Source: Lachnospiraceae bacterium (GTDB lineage: Bacteria > Bacillota > Clostridia > Lachnospirales > Lachnospiraceae). From it: DNA of 64,000 bases. This document shows positions 7,764-17,006 of the stretch, in pieces. How positions within the stretch are numbered: position 1 is the stretch's first letter; each line of letters opens with the position of its first letter. The translations under genes were made by a program, and so were the position numbers. The notes below the pieces were generated by a model. It saw only the letters and a program-made list of their open reading frames with translations, was not told the DNA's origin and did not search any database. The DNA is taken from assembly GCA_017431515.1 (NCBI GenBank), contig JAFRKV010000023.1, forward strand, positions 1-64,000, read 5' to 3'.

Positions 7764-8975
7764 ATGGAACGAGACGAATATGACTATATCCGGGACGCAT
7801 CACAACGGCGAATATTGGAAGTTTCCATGGGTCTTAGGCGTTTTCTGGAAAAAAAGATCGACTGGAGAGACCGCCTGATCGCCATACTGGGATCACGCGG
7901 GACCGGAAAAACAACATTGATCCTGCAGCATATCAGGGAATCATTTGACGTAGATCCCGATCGGGCACTATATGTATCTATGGATCATCTATGGTTTGAG
8001 ACACATAAACTTACCGAGTTGGTGGATTTTCACTACAAAAACGGAGGAACTCATGTTTTTATTGATGAGATCCATTATCTTGAAAACTGGCAGCGTATTC
8101 TAAAGAATCTTTATGATGAGTATCCGGCTTTAAACATCGTTTATACAGGATCATCACTTCTTAAGATTGAAGCCGATCACGGAGATCTCTCAAGGAGACA
8201 GATCGTATATCATTTGCCGGGGTTGTCATTTCGGGAATATTTGTATTTTGAGGGGTTGAAAGAAATCGACCCCATTTCTCTATCTGTACTGATCAAGGAT
8301 CATGTCAAAATCGCGACAAAGATTTTGGGAGATATCAGGATATTAAAGCATTTTTCTGATTACTTGAAAGACAGATATTATCCGTTTTATAAGGAGGTAT
8401 ATGCAGGGTACGGCATCAGGCTGTCGCAGATAACCAATCAGATCCTGGAGAGTGATTACCCTGCGGTGGAGAGCATCAGCTACTCAAGTATTCAAAAGAT
8501 CAAAAAAATGCTTTACATTTTGGCGCAGACTTGTCCCCAGACGCCGAATATGTCAGAGCTTTACAGTCAGCTTGATACAGACAGAAATCAGGGAATTAAG
8601 ATGCTTTATATTCTCGAGAGAGCGAATCTGATCAACTTGCTTTCATCGGAGAAAGCTTCTTTCAAAACCATGTCCAAACCGAACAGAATATACTGTGACA
8701 ACACGAATATCATGTATTCTCTTGCAGAAGAGATAAACACCGGCACGAAACGGGAGACATTCTTTCTCAATCAGCTAAGATCAGCCGGACATGTGGTTAC
8801 CTATCCAAAACAGGGTGATTTTATGGTTGACGGGAAATACCTGTTTGAAGTTGGCGGGAAAACAAAAAGCTTTGATCAAATCAAGGATATTCCGGACAGC
8901 TTTCTGGCGATCGATGATGTTGAGATCGGATGCGGAAATAAGCTTCCCTTATGGATGTTTGGGCTGTTGTATTAA
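7764..8975 (+). CDS. AAA family ATPase, AAA_14/DUF4143-like
   Basis: 403 residues. Near the N-terminus is a P-loop GSRGTGKTT, followed by a Walker B stretch [13 protein letters not shown] and a sensor-like VYTGSS, the hallmark order of the AAA_14 ATPases that pair with a C-terminal DUF4143 domain carrying a restriction-endonuclease-like fold (here [14 protein letters not shown] near the end). The molecular role of this very widespread family is not established. The start is set by GGAGA six bases before ATG 7764. The gene has its own promoter and operator-like repeats, points away from Wadjet, and is AT-rich compared with the sugar genes that follow, which fits a mobile or horizontally acquired gene. 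Confidence 0.8.
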   Translation: MERDEYDYIRDASQRRILEVSMGLRRFLEKKIDWRDRLIAILGSRGTGKTTLILQHIRESFDVDPDRALYVSMDHLWFETHKLTELVDFHYKNGGTHVFIDEIHYLENWQRILKNLYDEYPALNIVYTGSSLLKIEADHGDLSRRQIVYHLPGLSFREYLYFEGLKEIDPISLSVLIKDHVKIATKILGDIRILKHFSDYLKDRYYPFYKEVYAGYGIRLSQITNQILESDYPAVESISYSSIQKIKKMLYILAQTCPQTPNMSELYSQLDTDRNQGIKMLYILERANLINLLSSEKASFKTMSKPNRIYCDNTNIMYSLAEEINTGTKRETFFLNQLRSAGHVVTYPKQGDFMVDGKYLFEVGGKTKSFDQIKDIPDSFLAIDDVEIGCGNKLPLWMFGLLY

Positions 8976-8988
8976 AGGAGGAAACTCA

Positions 8989-10230
8989 GTGAAAAAAATC
9001 GCAATCGCAGGTACAGGATATGTGGGCATGAGTCTCGCGACTTTGCTGGCACAGCATAATCAGGTGACGGCAGTGGATATCGTGCCGGAGAAGGTGGAGA
9101 TGATCAATCGTCGGGAATCACCGATCGCGGATCCGGAGATAGAGGAATACCTGCGTGAAAAGGAACTTGATCTGACAGCTACTACGGATGGGGATGCGGC
9201 ATATCGGGATGCGGATTATGTGGTCATTGCGACTCCCACGAATTATGATAGCAAGCAGAATTTTTTTGATACCTCAGCAGTGGAGAGCGTGATCAATCAA
9301 GTGCTGGCGCTGAATGCAAAAGCCTATCTTGTGATCAAATCCACGATTCCGGTCGGATTTACGGAACGGATCCGGAAGCAGACCGGGTCGGATCATATCT
9401 TGTTCTGTCCGGAGTTTCTGCGGGAAAGCCGGGCGTTATACGATAACCTCTATCCCAGCCGGATCATCATGGGAACGGATCTTTCGGATCATGCGCAGAT
9501 GCAGGCGGCAGAAGAGTTTGCGGCATTGCTCAAGGAGGGCGCGATCAAAGAGAATATCGAGACATTGATCATGGGCTTCACCGAGGCAGAAGCTGTGAAA
9601 CTGTTCGCCAATACCTATCTGGCGCTGCGTGTCAGCTATTTCAATGAACTGGATACTTATGCGGAAGCGAAGGGGTTGGATACAAAGAGCATCATTCGAG
9701 GGATCTGCCTTGATCCAAGGATTGGGGACGCTTATAACAATCCTTCTTTTGGCTACGGTGGCTATTGTCTCCCGAAGGATACGAAGCAGCTGCTTGCGAA
9801 TTACCAGGATGTGCCGGAGAATCTGATCGAAGCCATCGTGGAGTCAAACCGTACCAGAAAAGACTTTATCGCGGATCAGGTGCTCCGTAAGGCGGGCTAC
9901 TATGATTACTATCAGCGGGGCGATTTCGATTCCAACGAAGAAAAAAGCTGCGTGATCGGGGTCTACCGGCTGACGATGAAGAGCAATTCTGACAACTTCC
10001 GTCAGAGTTCCATCCAGGGCGTCATGAAGCGGATCAAAGCAAAGGGCGCGACTGTGATCGTCTATGAACCTTCCCTTGAGGACGGCAGTACGTTCTTCGG
10101 CAGCCGGGTGGAGAATGATCTGGATCGATTCAAGGAAGAGTGTGACGTCATCATCGCAAACCGTTATGATAGCGTGTTGGATGATGTGGAGGAAAAGGTT
10201 TATACGAGAGACCTGTTCCGGAGAGACTGA
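8989..10230 (+). CDS. ugd: UDP-glucose 6-dehydrogenase / nucleotide sugar dehydrogenase
   Basis: Oxidises UDP-glucose to UDP-glucuronate with two NAD+, supplying surface polysaccharide precursors. The 413 residues show the N-terminal Rossmann motif GTGYVG (8-13), the FCPEFLRES block, the central dimer helix region [15 protein letters not shown] and the catalytic cysteine in [11 protein letters not shown] (Cys260). The start is GTG 8989, preceded by AAAGGAGG that begins at the stop of the upstream gene; the frame is open further upstream inside the ATPase gene, but that stretch is not part of the family. A dehydrogenase acting on another UDP-hexose is possible. Confidence 0.88.
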   Translation: MKKIAIAGTGYVGMSLATLLAQHNQVTAVDIVPEKVEMINRRESPIADPEIEEYLREKELDLTATTDGDAAYRDADYVVIATPTNYDSKQNFFDTSAVESVINQVLALNAKAYLVIKSTIPVGFTERIRKQTGSDHILFCPEFLRESRALYDNLYPSRIIMGTDLSDHAQMQAAEEFAALLKEGAIKENIETLIMGFTEAEAVKLFANTYLALRVSYFNELDTYAEAKGLDTKSIIRGICLDPRIGDAYNNPSFGYGGYCLPKDTKQLLANYQDVPENLIEAIVESNRTRKDFIADQVLRKAGYYDYYQRGDFDSNEEKSCVIGVYRLTMKSNSDNFRQSSIQGVMKRIKAKGATVIVYEPSLEDGSTFFGSRVENDLDRFKEECDVIIANRYDSVLDDVEEKVYTRDLFRRD

Positions 10231-10277
10231 GAAATCGCAGGATCTATTATATTTTCGTATGAAAGAAAAGAGGAATC

Positions 10278-11999
10278 ATGGACTACAAAGCAATTTATGA
10301 ACAATGGTGCACCGACCCATATTTTGACGAGGAGACAAGAGCGGAACTGCGTGCCCTGCAGGGAAATGATGCCGAGATCGAGGATCGCTTCTATCGCAAT
10401 CTTGCTTTCGGCACCGGCGGACTCCGCGGTGTGATCGGAGCAGGGATCAATCGGATGAACCGCTACACCGTGCGAAAAGCGACGCAGGGACTGGCAAACT
10501 ATATCTTGTCTCAAAACGGGCAGGACAAGGGTGTTGCCATTGCCCATGATTCCAGAAGATTTTCGCCGGAGTTCACGGAGGAAGCAGCGCTTTGCCTGAA
10601 TGCCAACGGGATAAAGACCTATGTATTTGACAGCCTCCGCCCGACGCCGGAGCTCTCGTTTGCAGTGCGGGAGCTAAATTGTATCGCAGGAATTGTGATC
10701 ACAGCCAGCCATAATCCACGCGAGTATAATGGCTATAAGGTTTATTGGGAAGATGGCGCGCAGATCACGCCACCCCATGACAAGAACATCCTGGCTGAGG
10801 TGGAAAAAGTCACGGATTTCGCCGATGTGAAAACGATGCCAAAGGAAGAGGCCGTTTCGGCCGGGCTCTACCATGTGATCGGACCGGACTTGGACGACCG
10901 TTATATGGAGGAACTGAAAAAGCAGTCGATCCATCCGGAAGTGATCCGTGAAATGGCGAACGATATTTCCATCGTTTATACGCCGCTGCATGGCACGGGC
11001 AATCTCCCTGTGCGAAGAGTTCTGAAAGAACTGGGCTTTACAAAGGTATATGTGGTGCCTGAGCAGGAAGCGCCGGACGGGAATTTTCCGACCGTGGCCT
11101 ATCCAAATCCGGAATCTCCGAAGGCATTTGAATTGGCCTTGGCGTTGGCAAAAGAAAAGGATGCGGATATTGTGCTGGCAACGGATCCGGATGCAGACCG
11201 GCTTGGCGTGTACTGCAAGGACACGAAAGCCGGCGATTATGTGCCTTTCACCGGCAATATGTCCGGGATGTTGATTGCAGAGTATCTTCTGAAGGAGCGA
11301 AGGGCAACTGATTCGATGCCGGAAAACCCGGTACTGATAGAAACAATCGTGACGACGGATATGGCAAAGGTCATTGCGAAGGCATATGATGTGAAATTAG
11401 TTGAGGTTCTGACGGGCTTCAAATATATCGGAGAACAGATCAAGTTTATGGAAGAAGCAGGCTTTCGTGAGCATTATGTCTTTGGCCTCGAGGAAAGCTA
11501 CGGCTGTCTTGCCGGGACTTACGCCAGAGATAAGGATGCCTGTGTAGCGGTCATGCTGCTATGCGAAGTGGCTTCCTGGTACAAAAAGCAAGGCATGACG
11601 CTGTGGGATGCGATGCTAGCCATGTATGAGAAGTACGGTTATTACCGCGAGGGTTTGGAAACTTTAGAGCGTAAAGGCATCGACGGCGCGGCAGAGATCG
11701 AAAGGCGTATGACCGATGCGAGAGAGAACCCGCCGAAGGAGCTTGGGGACTATCAGGTGTTAGCTGTTCGAGACTATCTGAACGATACACGAACGGATCT
11801 CTCCACAGGCGCCGTGACAAAGACCGGTCTTCCAACTTCCAACGTCCTTTACTATGAACTCTCGGATGATGCATGGTGCTGCATGCGGCCCAGCGGCACG
11901 GAACCGAAGATCAAGTATTATTATGGCGTCAAAGGCGCTTCCCTCGCTGACGCGGATGAGAAACTGGAGAGGCTGAGGGAAGCGTTGGTGACCTCTTGA
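10278..11999 (+). CDS. pgcA: Phosphoglucomutase/phosphomannomutase (alpha-D-phosphohexomutase)
   Basis: 573 residues, the length of the long Gram-positive PgcA-type phosphoglucomutases that interconvert glucose-6-phosphate and glucose-1-phosphate. All four family motifs are present: the phosphoserine loop TASHNP with Ser144, the metal-binding loop DPDADR (303-308), the sugar-specificity loop GLEESYG and the C-terminal phosphate-binding loop RPSGTEPK (537-544). ATG 10278 has a GAGGA site. It lies 47 bases after ugd and would feed UDP-glucose synthesis, so the two probably act together for polysaccharide precursors. Whether mannose phosphates are also used cannot be read from the sequence. Confidence 0.9.
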   Translation: MDYKAIYEQWCTDPYFDEETRAELRALQGNDAEIEDRFYRNLAFGTGGLRGVIGAGINRMNRYTVRKATQGLANYILSQNGQDKGVAIAHDSRRFSPEFTEEAALCLNANGIKTYVFDSLRPTPELSFAVRELNCIAGIVITASHNPREYNGYKVYWEDGAQITPPHDKNILAEVEKVTDFADVKTMPKEEAVSAGLYHVIGPDLDDRYMEELKKQSIHPEVIREMANDISIVYTPLHGTGNLPVRRVLKELGFTKVYVVPEQEAPDGNFPTVAYPNPESPKAFELALALAKEKDADIVLATDPDADRLGVYCKDTKAGDYVPFTGNMSGMLIAEYLLKERRATDSMPENPVLIETIVTTDMAKVIAKAYDVKLVEVLTGFKYIGEQIKFMEEAGFREHYVFGLEESYGCLAGTYARDKDACVAVMLLCEVASWYKKQGMTLWDAMLAMYEKYGYYREGLETLERKGIDGAAEIERRMTDARENPPKELGDYQVLAVRDYLNDTRTDLSTGAVTKTGLPTSNVLYYELSDDAWCCMRPSGTEPKIKYYYGVKGASLADADEKLERLREALVTS

Positions 12000-12098
12000 G
12001 ATAGCAACCAAGTTGCCACATGTTCTTATGCGTCAAAGGTGATTTCAGGGTTGACGAACAACCAATAAATATGAAAAGTGAAAGGAGGACAGGATACC

Positions 12099-12722
12099 AT
12101 GAATAACAAAGCAATGTACAATCTTTCCTACGGACTGTTTGTTCTGACGGCAAAGGATGGTGAGAAGAGGAACGGATGCATTACAAACACGGCGATACAG
12201 GTGGCCTCCGAGCCAAACCAGATTTCTTTTGCGGTCAACAAGGCGAACTACACCCATGACATGGTGATGAAGACGAAAGTGTGCAATATTTCCGTGCTCA
12301 GCGAGGCGGCGGAGTTTGAGCTGTTCAAGCATTTTGGCTTTCAGTCGGGAAGGGATGTGGACAAATTTGCGGAGTTCGCGGACTGCAAAACAGCGGAAAA
12401 CGGCGTGCCCTATATCACGAAGGGGACGAATGCCTTTTTCTCCATTGAGGTCACCCAGACGGTAGATCTCGGCTCCCATACGCTTTTTATCGGCGTGCCG
12501 ACGGCGATGGAAGTGCTTTCCGATGTTCCTTCCGCGACCTATAGTTATTATCAGAGCAATATCAAGCCAAAGCCGGAGGCGGTTCGGCAGACGCCTGACG
12601 GGCAGACGGTGTGGCGCTGCAAGATCTGCGGATATGAGTATGTAGGAGAGGAGCTTCCGGAGGATTTCATCTGTCCGATCTGCAAACACCCGGCTTCGGA
12701 TTTTGAGAAGGTGACGAAATAA
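12099..12722 (+). CDS. hrb: High-molecular-weight rubredoxin: flavin reductase domain plus rubredoxin
   Basis: 207 residues in two domains. Residues 1-155 are a flavin reductase-like FMN-binding domain (NGCITNTAIQVAS, NYTHDMVMKT, SVLSE), and the C-terminus is a complete rubredoxin with CKIC at 174-177 and CPIC at 192-195 binding one iron. The same fusion is known from anaerobes such as Moorella as an NADH-linked electron carrier to flavodiiron oxygen or NO reductases. The start is ATG 12099 with AAAGGAGG at 12081-12088; a GTG 21 bases upstream lies before that site and is rejected. No flavodiiron partner is adjacent. A perfect-dyad terminator follows. Confidence 0.9.
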   Translation: MNNKAMYNLSYGLFVLTAKDGEKRNGCITNTAIQVASEPNQISFAVNKANYTHDMVMKTKVCNISVLSEAAEFELFKHFGFQSGRDVDKFAEFADCKTAENGVPYITKGTNAFFSIEVTQTVDLGSHTLFIGVPTAMEVLSDVPSATYSYYQSNIKPKPEAVRQTPDGQTVWRCKICGYEYVGEELPEDFICPICKHPASDFEKVTK

Positions 12723-12750
12723 AAAATAGAATATAAACGAGTACGAACAC

Positions 12751-12782
12751 GGGCGCAAATTTGCGCCCGATCGTTGTTTTTA
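12751..12782 (+). terminator. Rho-independent terminator after the rubredoxin gene
   Basis: GGGCGCAAATTTGCGCCC (12751-12768) is a perfect palindrome followed by a U-rich stretch (TCGTTGTTTTT). It separates the rubredoxin gene from the lysozyme gene. Confidence 0.75.
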
Positions 12783-12824
12783 TGGGAAAATTCAAAAAAG
12801 TTGCGAAAAGTCTCCAAAAAGGGC

Positions 12825-12853
12825 TTGCATTTATCTGGTACCTATGATACAGT
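12825..12853 (+). promoter_or_regulatory. Extended -10 promoter of the lysozyme gene
   Basis: TTGCAT (12825-12830), 17 bases, TACAGT (12848-12853) preceded by TGA (extended -10). The transcript would start near 12860, inside the inverted repeat 12859-12878, giving a leader of about 108 bases. Confidence 0.5.
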
Positions 12854-12858
12854 ACTAA

Positions 12859-12878
12859 GGTACTAGGAATATAGTACC
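12859..12878 (+). promoter_or_regulatory. Inverted repeat at the transcription start of the lysozyme gene
   Basis: GGTACTA (12859-12865) and TAGTACC (12872-12878) are perfect 7-base arms around GGAATA. A related GGTACC lies between the -35 and -10 boxes. Position at +1 fits a repressor operator or a 5' stabilising hairpin; which one cannot be decided by reading. Confidence 0.4.
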
Positions 12879-12967
12879 AGTATTCCGAGGAGTATCAGCA
12901 GATGTAGCGCAGTTAGGGATCGCAGTGAGCGATAAGCTGTCGTACATGATAAGAGGAGTATGAGAAA

Positions 12968-15364
12968 ATGATCTTCAAAAAAATCGCAGGAGGAATCGCA
13001 TTCATAGGGAAAAAGATCGCCGGTGTCGGTGTATCCGCCGTGCATAAGGTGGCGGGGATCGGACCGAAGTTTCTGGCGATGTCCACAGCGAAGAAAGTGA
13101 TCGCTGGCGTGGTGGCTACGGCAGTGGCCGGCGGCAGCGTGACCGGCGGTGTGGTGCTGGCAAAGAACACGGGATCGGGAAGTACGGAGCCGTTGGAGGC
13201 CGTTGTGGTGGAAAATACGGAATATCTGGCCTTCCTTGAGACTGAGAGCGAGATGGAAGAGCCGGAATTCATCATCGAGAGCGTGACGGAAGAGGAGGAG
13301 GTCAATGTGTCCGATCGTTCCGTCAAGCTGGTGGGCAGCTCCATGGAGAAGGATCTGAAGGTGAAGATCCAGAACAGTGAGTCCAAGGACATCACCGGTC
13401 AGGACTTCCAGATCACCGTGCAGAAAAAGGACAGCGGAAAAGAGAGCACCTACGATGACGAGGATAAGGACGGCATCATCTATATCAAGAGCATCGATGC
13501 CGGGGATTATAAGGTTTCCATGAAGGAAATGCCGGATTTTGATACGCCGGAGCCCATCAATGTGACCGTCAAGGATAAACTGGAATACAAAAAAGTCGAT
13601 GTGGCGGATGAGGTGAAACAGGACAGCCAGGTTTCCGCGGCAGAAGATGCGGAGAAAAACAACGCGCTTCCGGTGGAATCCGTGGCAAAGGATACGGTGG
13701 AAAACCTTCCTTCCGCGGTGACGCCTTCTGAAGTACCGGCGGCAAACGTCAATACTTCCGGTTTTGCAAAGGCATCTGCCAGCAGTGAGACCGGTACGAT
13801 CACCTTTGCGGCACCGACCGCAACGGTAGGCATCCGGATGCGGACGCTGCTTCGAACAGCGGAAGCACCGGCGGATCCCTCAACGACACCGGCAGACCCG
13901 ACACTGGGGGCAGCACCGTCTTCGGATCCGACACTGGCAACGACGACACCGGATTCGACAGCAGGAGAAACAACGACACAGGGCGCAGAGGCAGCTTCCG
14001 GCACAGGAACATCGACGCCGACGGATTCCGGAACGTCATCAGGAGAGGGGGCAACCAATTCCGCATCATCCGGAACGGAACAGTCCGCACAGACGCCGGC
14101 TTCCACGCAGACGGAGCAGGGTACAGAGCAGTCCACGCAGACACCAGAGACGCAGACAACCGAAACACCCTCTACGCAGACCACAGAGAAAACTACTGAA
14201 AAAGCAACAGAGAAAGCCACCGAAAAAGCCACGGAAAAGTCCACCGAGACCACGAAAAGCGCGGTAACGGTTTCCTATCCGAAGAGCATCACGCTCTACA
14301 ACGGCGGCGGAAGCGCGGCCACGACTTATACGATCGCATTGACGGTCAGCCCGGCTGCAGATGTGACCGCAAAATGGGCGGCAGATTCCGCTGCTTTTAC
14401 GGTTTCCGGATCGGGGCTGAAAGCAACGGTGACAGCCGGTAGTGCAGCAGCAACCGGTAAAGTGAATGTAACCCTGACCTACGGCGGAAAGACACAGACG
14501 ATTTCCATCCCGGTGACCATCAAGGACGTGGGTACCGTGGAACTGACGGATAAGTCCGGCAACAAGCTCTATAAGGACAAAGCCTGCACCACGGTGGCGA
14601 CACTGAAGGATTACAAGGACGGCGCTGTTTTCTATCAGCCCGCTTCCTATACCGGATGGCAGACCATCGGCGGCAAGACCTATTACTATGGTCCGGATCA
14701 TAAGCCGGTTACCGGCACCCAGACCATCGGCGGCGTACAGTACACCTTCGGCGCAGACGGCGCGCTGGCAAACAGCTCCGGCAGCCGCGGTATTGATGTG
14801 TCGAAGTGGCAGGGCAATATCAACTGGGCAGCAGTGAAGGCATCCGGCATTGATTTTGCGATTATCCGTCTCGGCTATCGCGGCAGCCAGACCGGCGTTC
14901 TGGTGGAGGATCCCACCTTCCGGAAAAATATCCAGGGAGCAACCGCGGCAGGACTTCGGGTCGGCGTTTACTTCTTCACCCAGGCCGTGACAGAAGCGGA
15001 AGCTGTGGAGGAAGCAAGTATGTGTCTCCAGCTGTGCTCCGGTTATAATCTGGCCTTCCCGATTTTTATCGACACAGAGGACGGCGCGAGAGCACAGGGA
15101 CTGGATCGTGGCACACGGACAGCGATCTGTAATGCGTTCTGCCAGACCGTTGCGAACGGCGGGCGTCGTGCAGGTGTCTATGCTAGCACCTACTGGTTCA
15201 ATAATATGCTGAACGCAGGCTCCCTTGGCGGATACACGATCTGGGTTGCGCAGTATGCGGCAGCCTGCCAGTACGGCGGAAAGTATCATATGTGGCAGTA
15301 CTCCTCCAAGGGCACGGTTTCCGGCGTGAGCGGCGCATGTGACATGAATATTTCTTATATGTAA
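12968..15364 (+). CDS. Secreted GH25 lysozyme with cell-wall-binding repeats and a long Thr/Glu-rich stalk
   Basis: 798 residues. A basic N-terminus and a Gly/Ala/Val-rich hydrophobic segment (about 41-62) anchor or export it. A β-sandwich-like region follows, then a low-complexity Pro/Thr/Ser/Glu stalk (about 295-435, with TEKATEK repeats), an Ig-like segment, two choline-binding-type repeats (GWQTIGGKTYYYG, TIGGVQYTFGADG) and a GH25 N-acetylmuramidase from about residue 607 (RGIDVSKWQG with Asp610; FIDTEDGA). It would cut peptidoglycan glycan strands at the cell surface, in remodelling or in attack on neighbours. ATG 12968 has AAGAGGAG upstream. The gene is monocistronic, with its own promoter and terminator. 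Confidence 0.88.
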   Translation: MIFKKIAGGIAFIGKKIAGVGVSAVHKVAGIGPKFLAMSTAKKVIAGVVATAVAGGSVTGGVVLAKNTGSGSTEPLEAVVVENTEYLAFLETESEMEEPEFIIESVTEEEEVNVSDRSVKLVGSSMEKDLKVKIQNSESKDITGQDFQITVQKKDSGKESTYDDEDKDGIIYIKSIDAGDYKVSMKEMPDFDTPEPINVTVKDKLEYKKVDVADEVKQDSQVSAAEDAEKNNALPVESVAKDTVENLPSAVTPSEVPAANVNTSGFAKASASSETGTITFAAPTATVGIRMRTLLRTAEAPADPSTTPADPTLGAAPSSDPTLATTTPDSTAGETTTQGAEAASGTGTSTPTDSGTSSGEGATNSASSGTEQSAQTPASTQTEQGTEQSTQTPETQTTETPSTQTTEKTTEKATEKATEKATEKSTETTKSAVTVSYPKSITLYNGGGSAATTYTIALTVSPAADVTAKWAADSAAFTVSGSGLKATVTAGSAAATGKVNVTLTYGGKTQTISIPVTIKDVGTVELTDKSGNKLYKDKACTTVATLKDYKDGAVFYQPASYTGWQTIGGKTYYYGPDHKPVTGTQTIGGVQYTFGADGALANSSGSRGIDVSKWQGNINWAAVKASGIDFAIIRLGYRGSQTGVLVEDPTFRKNIQGATAAGLRVGVYFFTQAVTEAEAVEEASMCLQLCSGYNLAFPIFIDTEDGARAQGLDRGTRTAICNAFCQTVANGGRRAGVYASTYWFNNMLNAGSLGGYTIWVAQYAAACQYGGKYHMWQYSSKGTVSGVSGACDMNISYM
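14183..14250 (+). repeat. Degenerate short tandem repeat coding a (T-E-K-A) stalk
   Basis: About five to six imperfect 12-base units (pattern ACNGARAARGCN) code T-E-K-A/T/S repeats in the lysozyme stalk. Such tracts change length by slippage; the units differ at third positions, so the array is not freshly expanded. Confidence 0.6.
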
Positions 15365-15377
15365 AACGCAGTGAGCA

Positions 15378-15412
15378 AGGGCTTCCTGAGAGATCAGGGA
15401 GCCCTTTTTCTG
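15378..15412 (+). terminator. Rho-independent terminator after the lysozyme gene
   Basis: AGGGCTTCCTGA (15378-15389) pairs with TCAGGGAGCCCT (15394-15405; one G-U) around a GAGA tetraloop, followed directly by a T run. A textbook intrinsic terminator. Confidence 0.9.
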
Positions 15413-15423
15413 TCTCGTCTGCC

Positions 15424-15452
15424 TTGGCACACTTTGAACATTGTGGTAAAAT
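15424..15452 (+). promoter_or_regulatory. Extended -10 promoter of the first MBOAT gene, possibly leaderless
   Basis: TTGGCA (15424-15429), 17 bases, TAAAAT (15447-15452) with TGG in front (extended -10). The expected start site, about seven bases after the -10 box, falls on or next to the ATG at 15459. No ribosome binding site is visible before that ATG. Confidence 0.6.
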
Positions 15453-15458
15453 GCAGCC

Positions 15459-16916
15459 ATGGTTTTTTCAACGATCTACTTCACATTTTTGTTTTTACCC
15501 ATACTGCTGGGCGTGTATTTCCTGGCAAAAGAACGCTACCGCAACGGAATCCTCCTTGTGGCCAGCATCTTTTTTTATGCCTATGGCGAACCGAAGTTTG
15601 TGTTCGTCATGCTGCTGTCGATCCTGATGAACTATCTGTTCGCGCTGGGGATTGGTGCTGCACGCAAAAAAAGCGGAGTCGACGGAAAGTTAGTCAAACC
15701 GGACAGCAGGATGAAGATCCTCCTGGTTGCGGACATCGCCTCCAACCTCAGTATCTTTTTCGTTTTCAAATACCTGGATTTTGTCATCGGTACCGTGAAT
15801 GCACTGGCGGGCGTTGATTTTCCGCTGAAAAACATCGCGCTCCCCATCGGCATTTCTTTTTTTACCTTCCAGGCGCTCTCCTATGTAATCGATGTCTATC
15901 GCGGCGATGCCGCACCCCAGAAGAATCTGGGCAAGGTGGCGCTTTATATTGCACTGTTCCCGCAGCTGATCGCAGGACCGATTGTGCGTTACAAGGAAGT
16001 TGCAGCGCAGATCGACCACCGGACGGTGACCTTTGAAGATTTCGGATATGGCGTGAAGCGTTTTATCCTCGGCTTCGGGAAAAAGGTGCTGATCGCAAAC
16101 AACATGGCGCTGATCGCGGAACCGATCTACGGTGTGCAGGAACCGGGCATGTATCCCATTGCCCTTCTCTGGATGGGAATGATCACCTATGGCATCCAGA
16201 TCTATTTTGACTTTTCCGGGTATTCCGATATGGCCATCGGCCTCGGGCGGATGTTCGGCTTCCGGTTTGAAGAGAACTTTAACTACCCCTATATCTCCAA
16301 GTCCTTTTCCGAGTTCTGGAGAAGATGGCATATGTCTCTTGGCCGGTGGTTTCGGGATTATGTGTATATCCCGCTTGGAGGTTCGCGGAAAGGCACGGGG
16401 CGGCAGGTGTTCAACCTCTTCGTTGTGTGGCTTCTTACCGGTATTTGGCATGGTGCCAACTGGACGTATATCGTTTGGGCGTTGTCCTTCTTTGTCGGAC
16501 AGATGTTAGAGAAATTCCTTGTGAAGCCGGAAAAGCGAAAGAATCCGCTGATTACGGTGCTGTGGACATTTGTGACCATCTTCGGCATTACCTTTCTCTG
16601 GGGCATCTTTACCGCGAAGGATCTGCCTTCCGGGCTGCATTACTGCGCCTGCCTTCTGGGCATCGGGACGGAAGACATCGGACTTCGCAGTCCGCTTGTG
16701 ATCAAAAATCTGCAGGAGTATTGGTTCTTCCTGCTCGCCGGCATTCTTTTCTGCACGCCGATCATCCCGGCTTTGGACCGCCTGACGGATCGCAGTGCGT
16801 TTCTGAAAAAAGCGAAGACGGTGGTCGTTCCGGTTGGCTACGTTTTGATCTTCCTCTGGGCAGTCAGTTATCTTTTGCTGGGAGCCCATAATCCGTTCAT
16901 CTATTTCAATTTTTAG
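15459..16916 (+). CDS. MBOAT family O-acyltransferase (AlgI/DltB-like), copy 1
   Basis: 485 residues with about ten membrane segments. It starts in the way usual for AlgI-like proteins (MVFSTIYFTFLFLPIL) and contains the family block SEFWRRWHMSLGRW, YIPLGGSRKG and the catalytic histidine in WHGANW (His331). These proteins move acetyl groups across the membrane to an extracellular SGNH partner that O-acetylates polysaccharides. No SGNH gene is adjacent to this copy; the nearest are at 25-27 kb beside the second copy. ATG 15459 is the family start but has no Shine-Dalgarno sequence, and the promoter sits just upstream. The substrate is unknown. Confidence 0.88.
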   Translation: MVFSTIYFTFLFLPILLGVYFLAKERYRNGILLVASIFFYAYGEPKFVFVMLLSILMNYLFALGIGAARKKSGVDGKLVKPDSRMKILLVADIASNLSIFFVFKYLDFVIGTVNALAGVDFPLKNIALPIGISFFTFQALSYVIDVYRGDAAPQKNLGKVALYIALFPQLIAGPIVRYKEVAAQIDHRTVTFEDFGYGVKRFILGFGKKVLIANNMALIAEPIYGVQEPGMYPIALLWMGMITYGIQIYFDFSGYSDMAIGLGRMFGFRFEENFNYPYISKSFSEFWRRWHMSLGRWFRDYVYIPLGGSRKGTGRQVFNLFVVWLLTGIWHGANWTYIVWALSFFVGQMLEKFLVKPEKRKNPLITVLWTFVTIFGITFLWGIFTAKDLPSGLHYCACLLGIGTEDIGLRSPLVIKNLQEYWFFLLAGILFCTPIIPALDRLTDRSAFLKKAKTVVVPVGYVLIFLWAVSYLLLGAHNPFIYFNF

Positions 16917-16938
16917 CCCCAGATCCAACGGATTATCG

Positions 16939-16967
16939 TTGTATTCTGCGCCTTTGCGTGATAAAAT
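16939..16967 (+). promoter_or_regulatory. Extended -10 promoter of the phosphosignalling module
   Basis: TTGTAT (16939-16944), 17 bases, TAAAAT (16962-16967) preceded by TGA (extended -10). The start would be near 16974, giving a ~33-base leader with AAAGGAG before ATG 17007. The -10 core matches those of the MBOAT and glf promoters. Confidence 0.55.
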
Positions 16968-17006
16968 AAAAAAAACTGTGCAAACAGTCAAGAAAGGAGA
17001 AGAGTT

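Noticed and set aside
7764-8975. The AAA ATPase as an extra Wadjet component
   Set aside because: It is on the opposite strand with its own promoter and operator-like repeats, and this ATPase family is widespread outside defence loci.
8791-8988. N-terminal extension of UDP-glucose dehydrogenase inside the ATPase gene
   Set aside because: These codons overlap conserved ATPase sequence in another frame, have no RBS, and the Rossmann motif starts right after GTG 8989.
14183-14250. Short tandem repeats as a CRISPR array
   Set aside because: They are in-frame T-E-K-A codons inside the lysozyme stalk, without unique spacers.
14066-15460. 464-codon open frame antisense to the lysozyme gene
   Set aside because: It covers the GH25 domain and stalk in antisense and shows Cys/Arg/Gly-rich shadow composition; the plus strand has clear domains, RBS and terminator.
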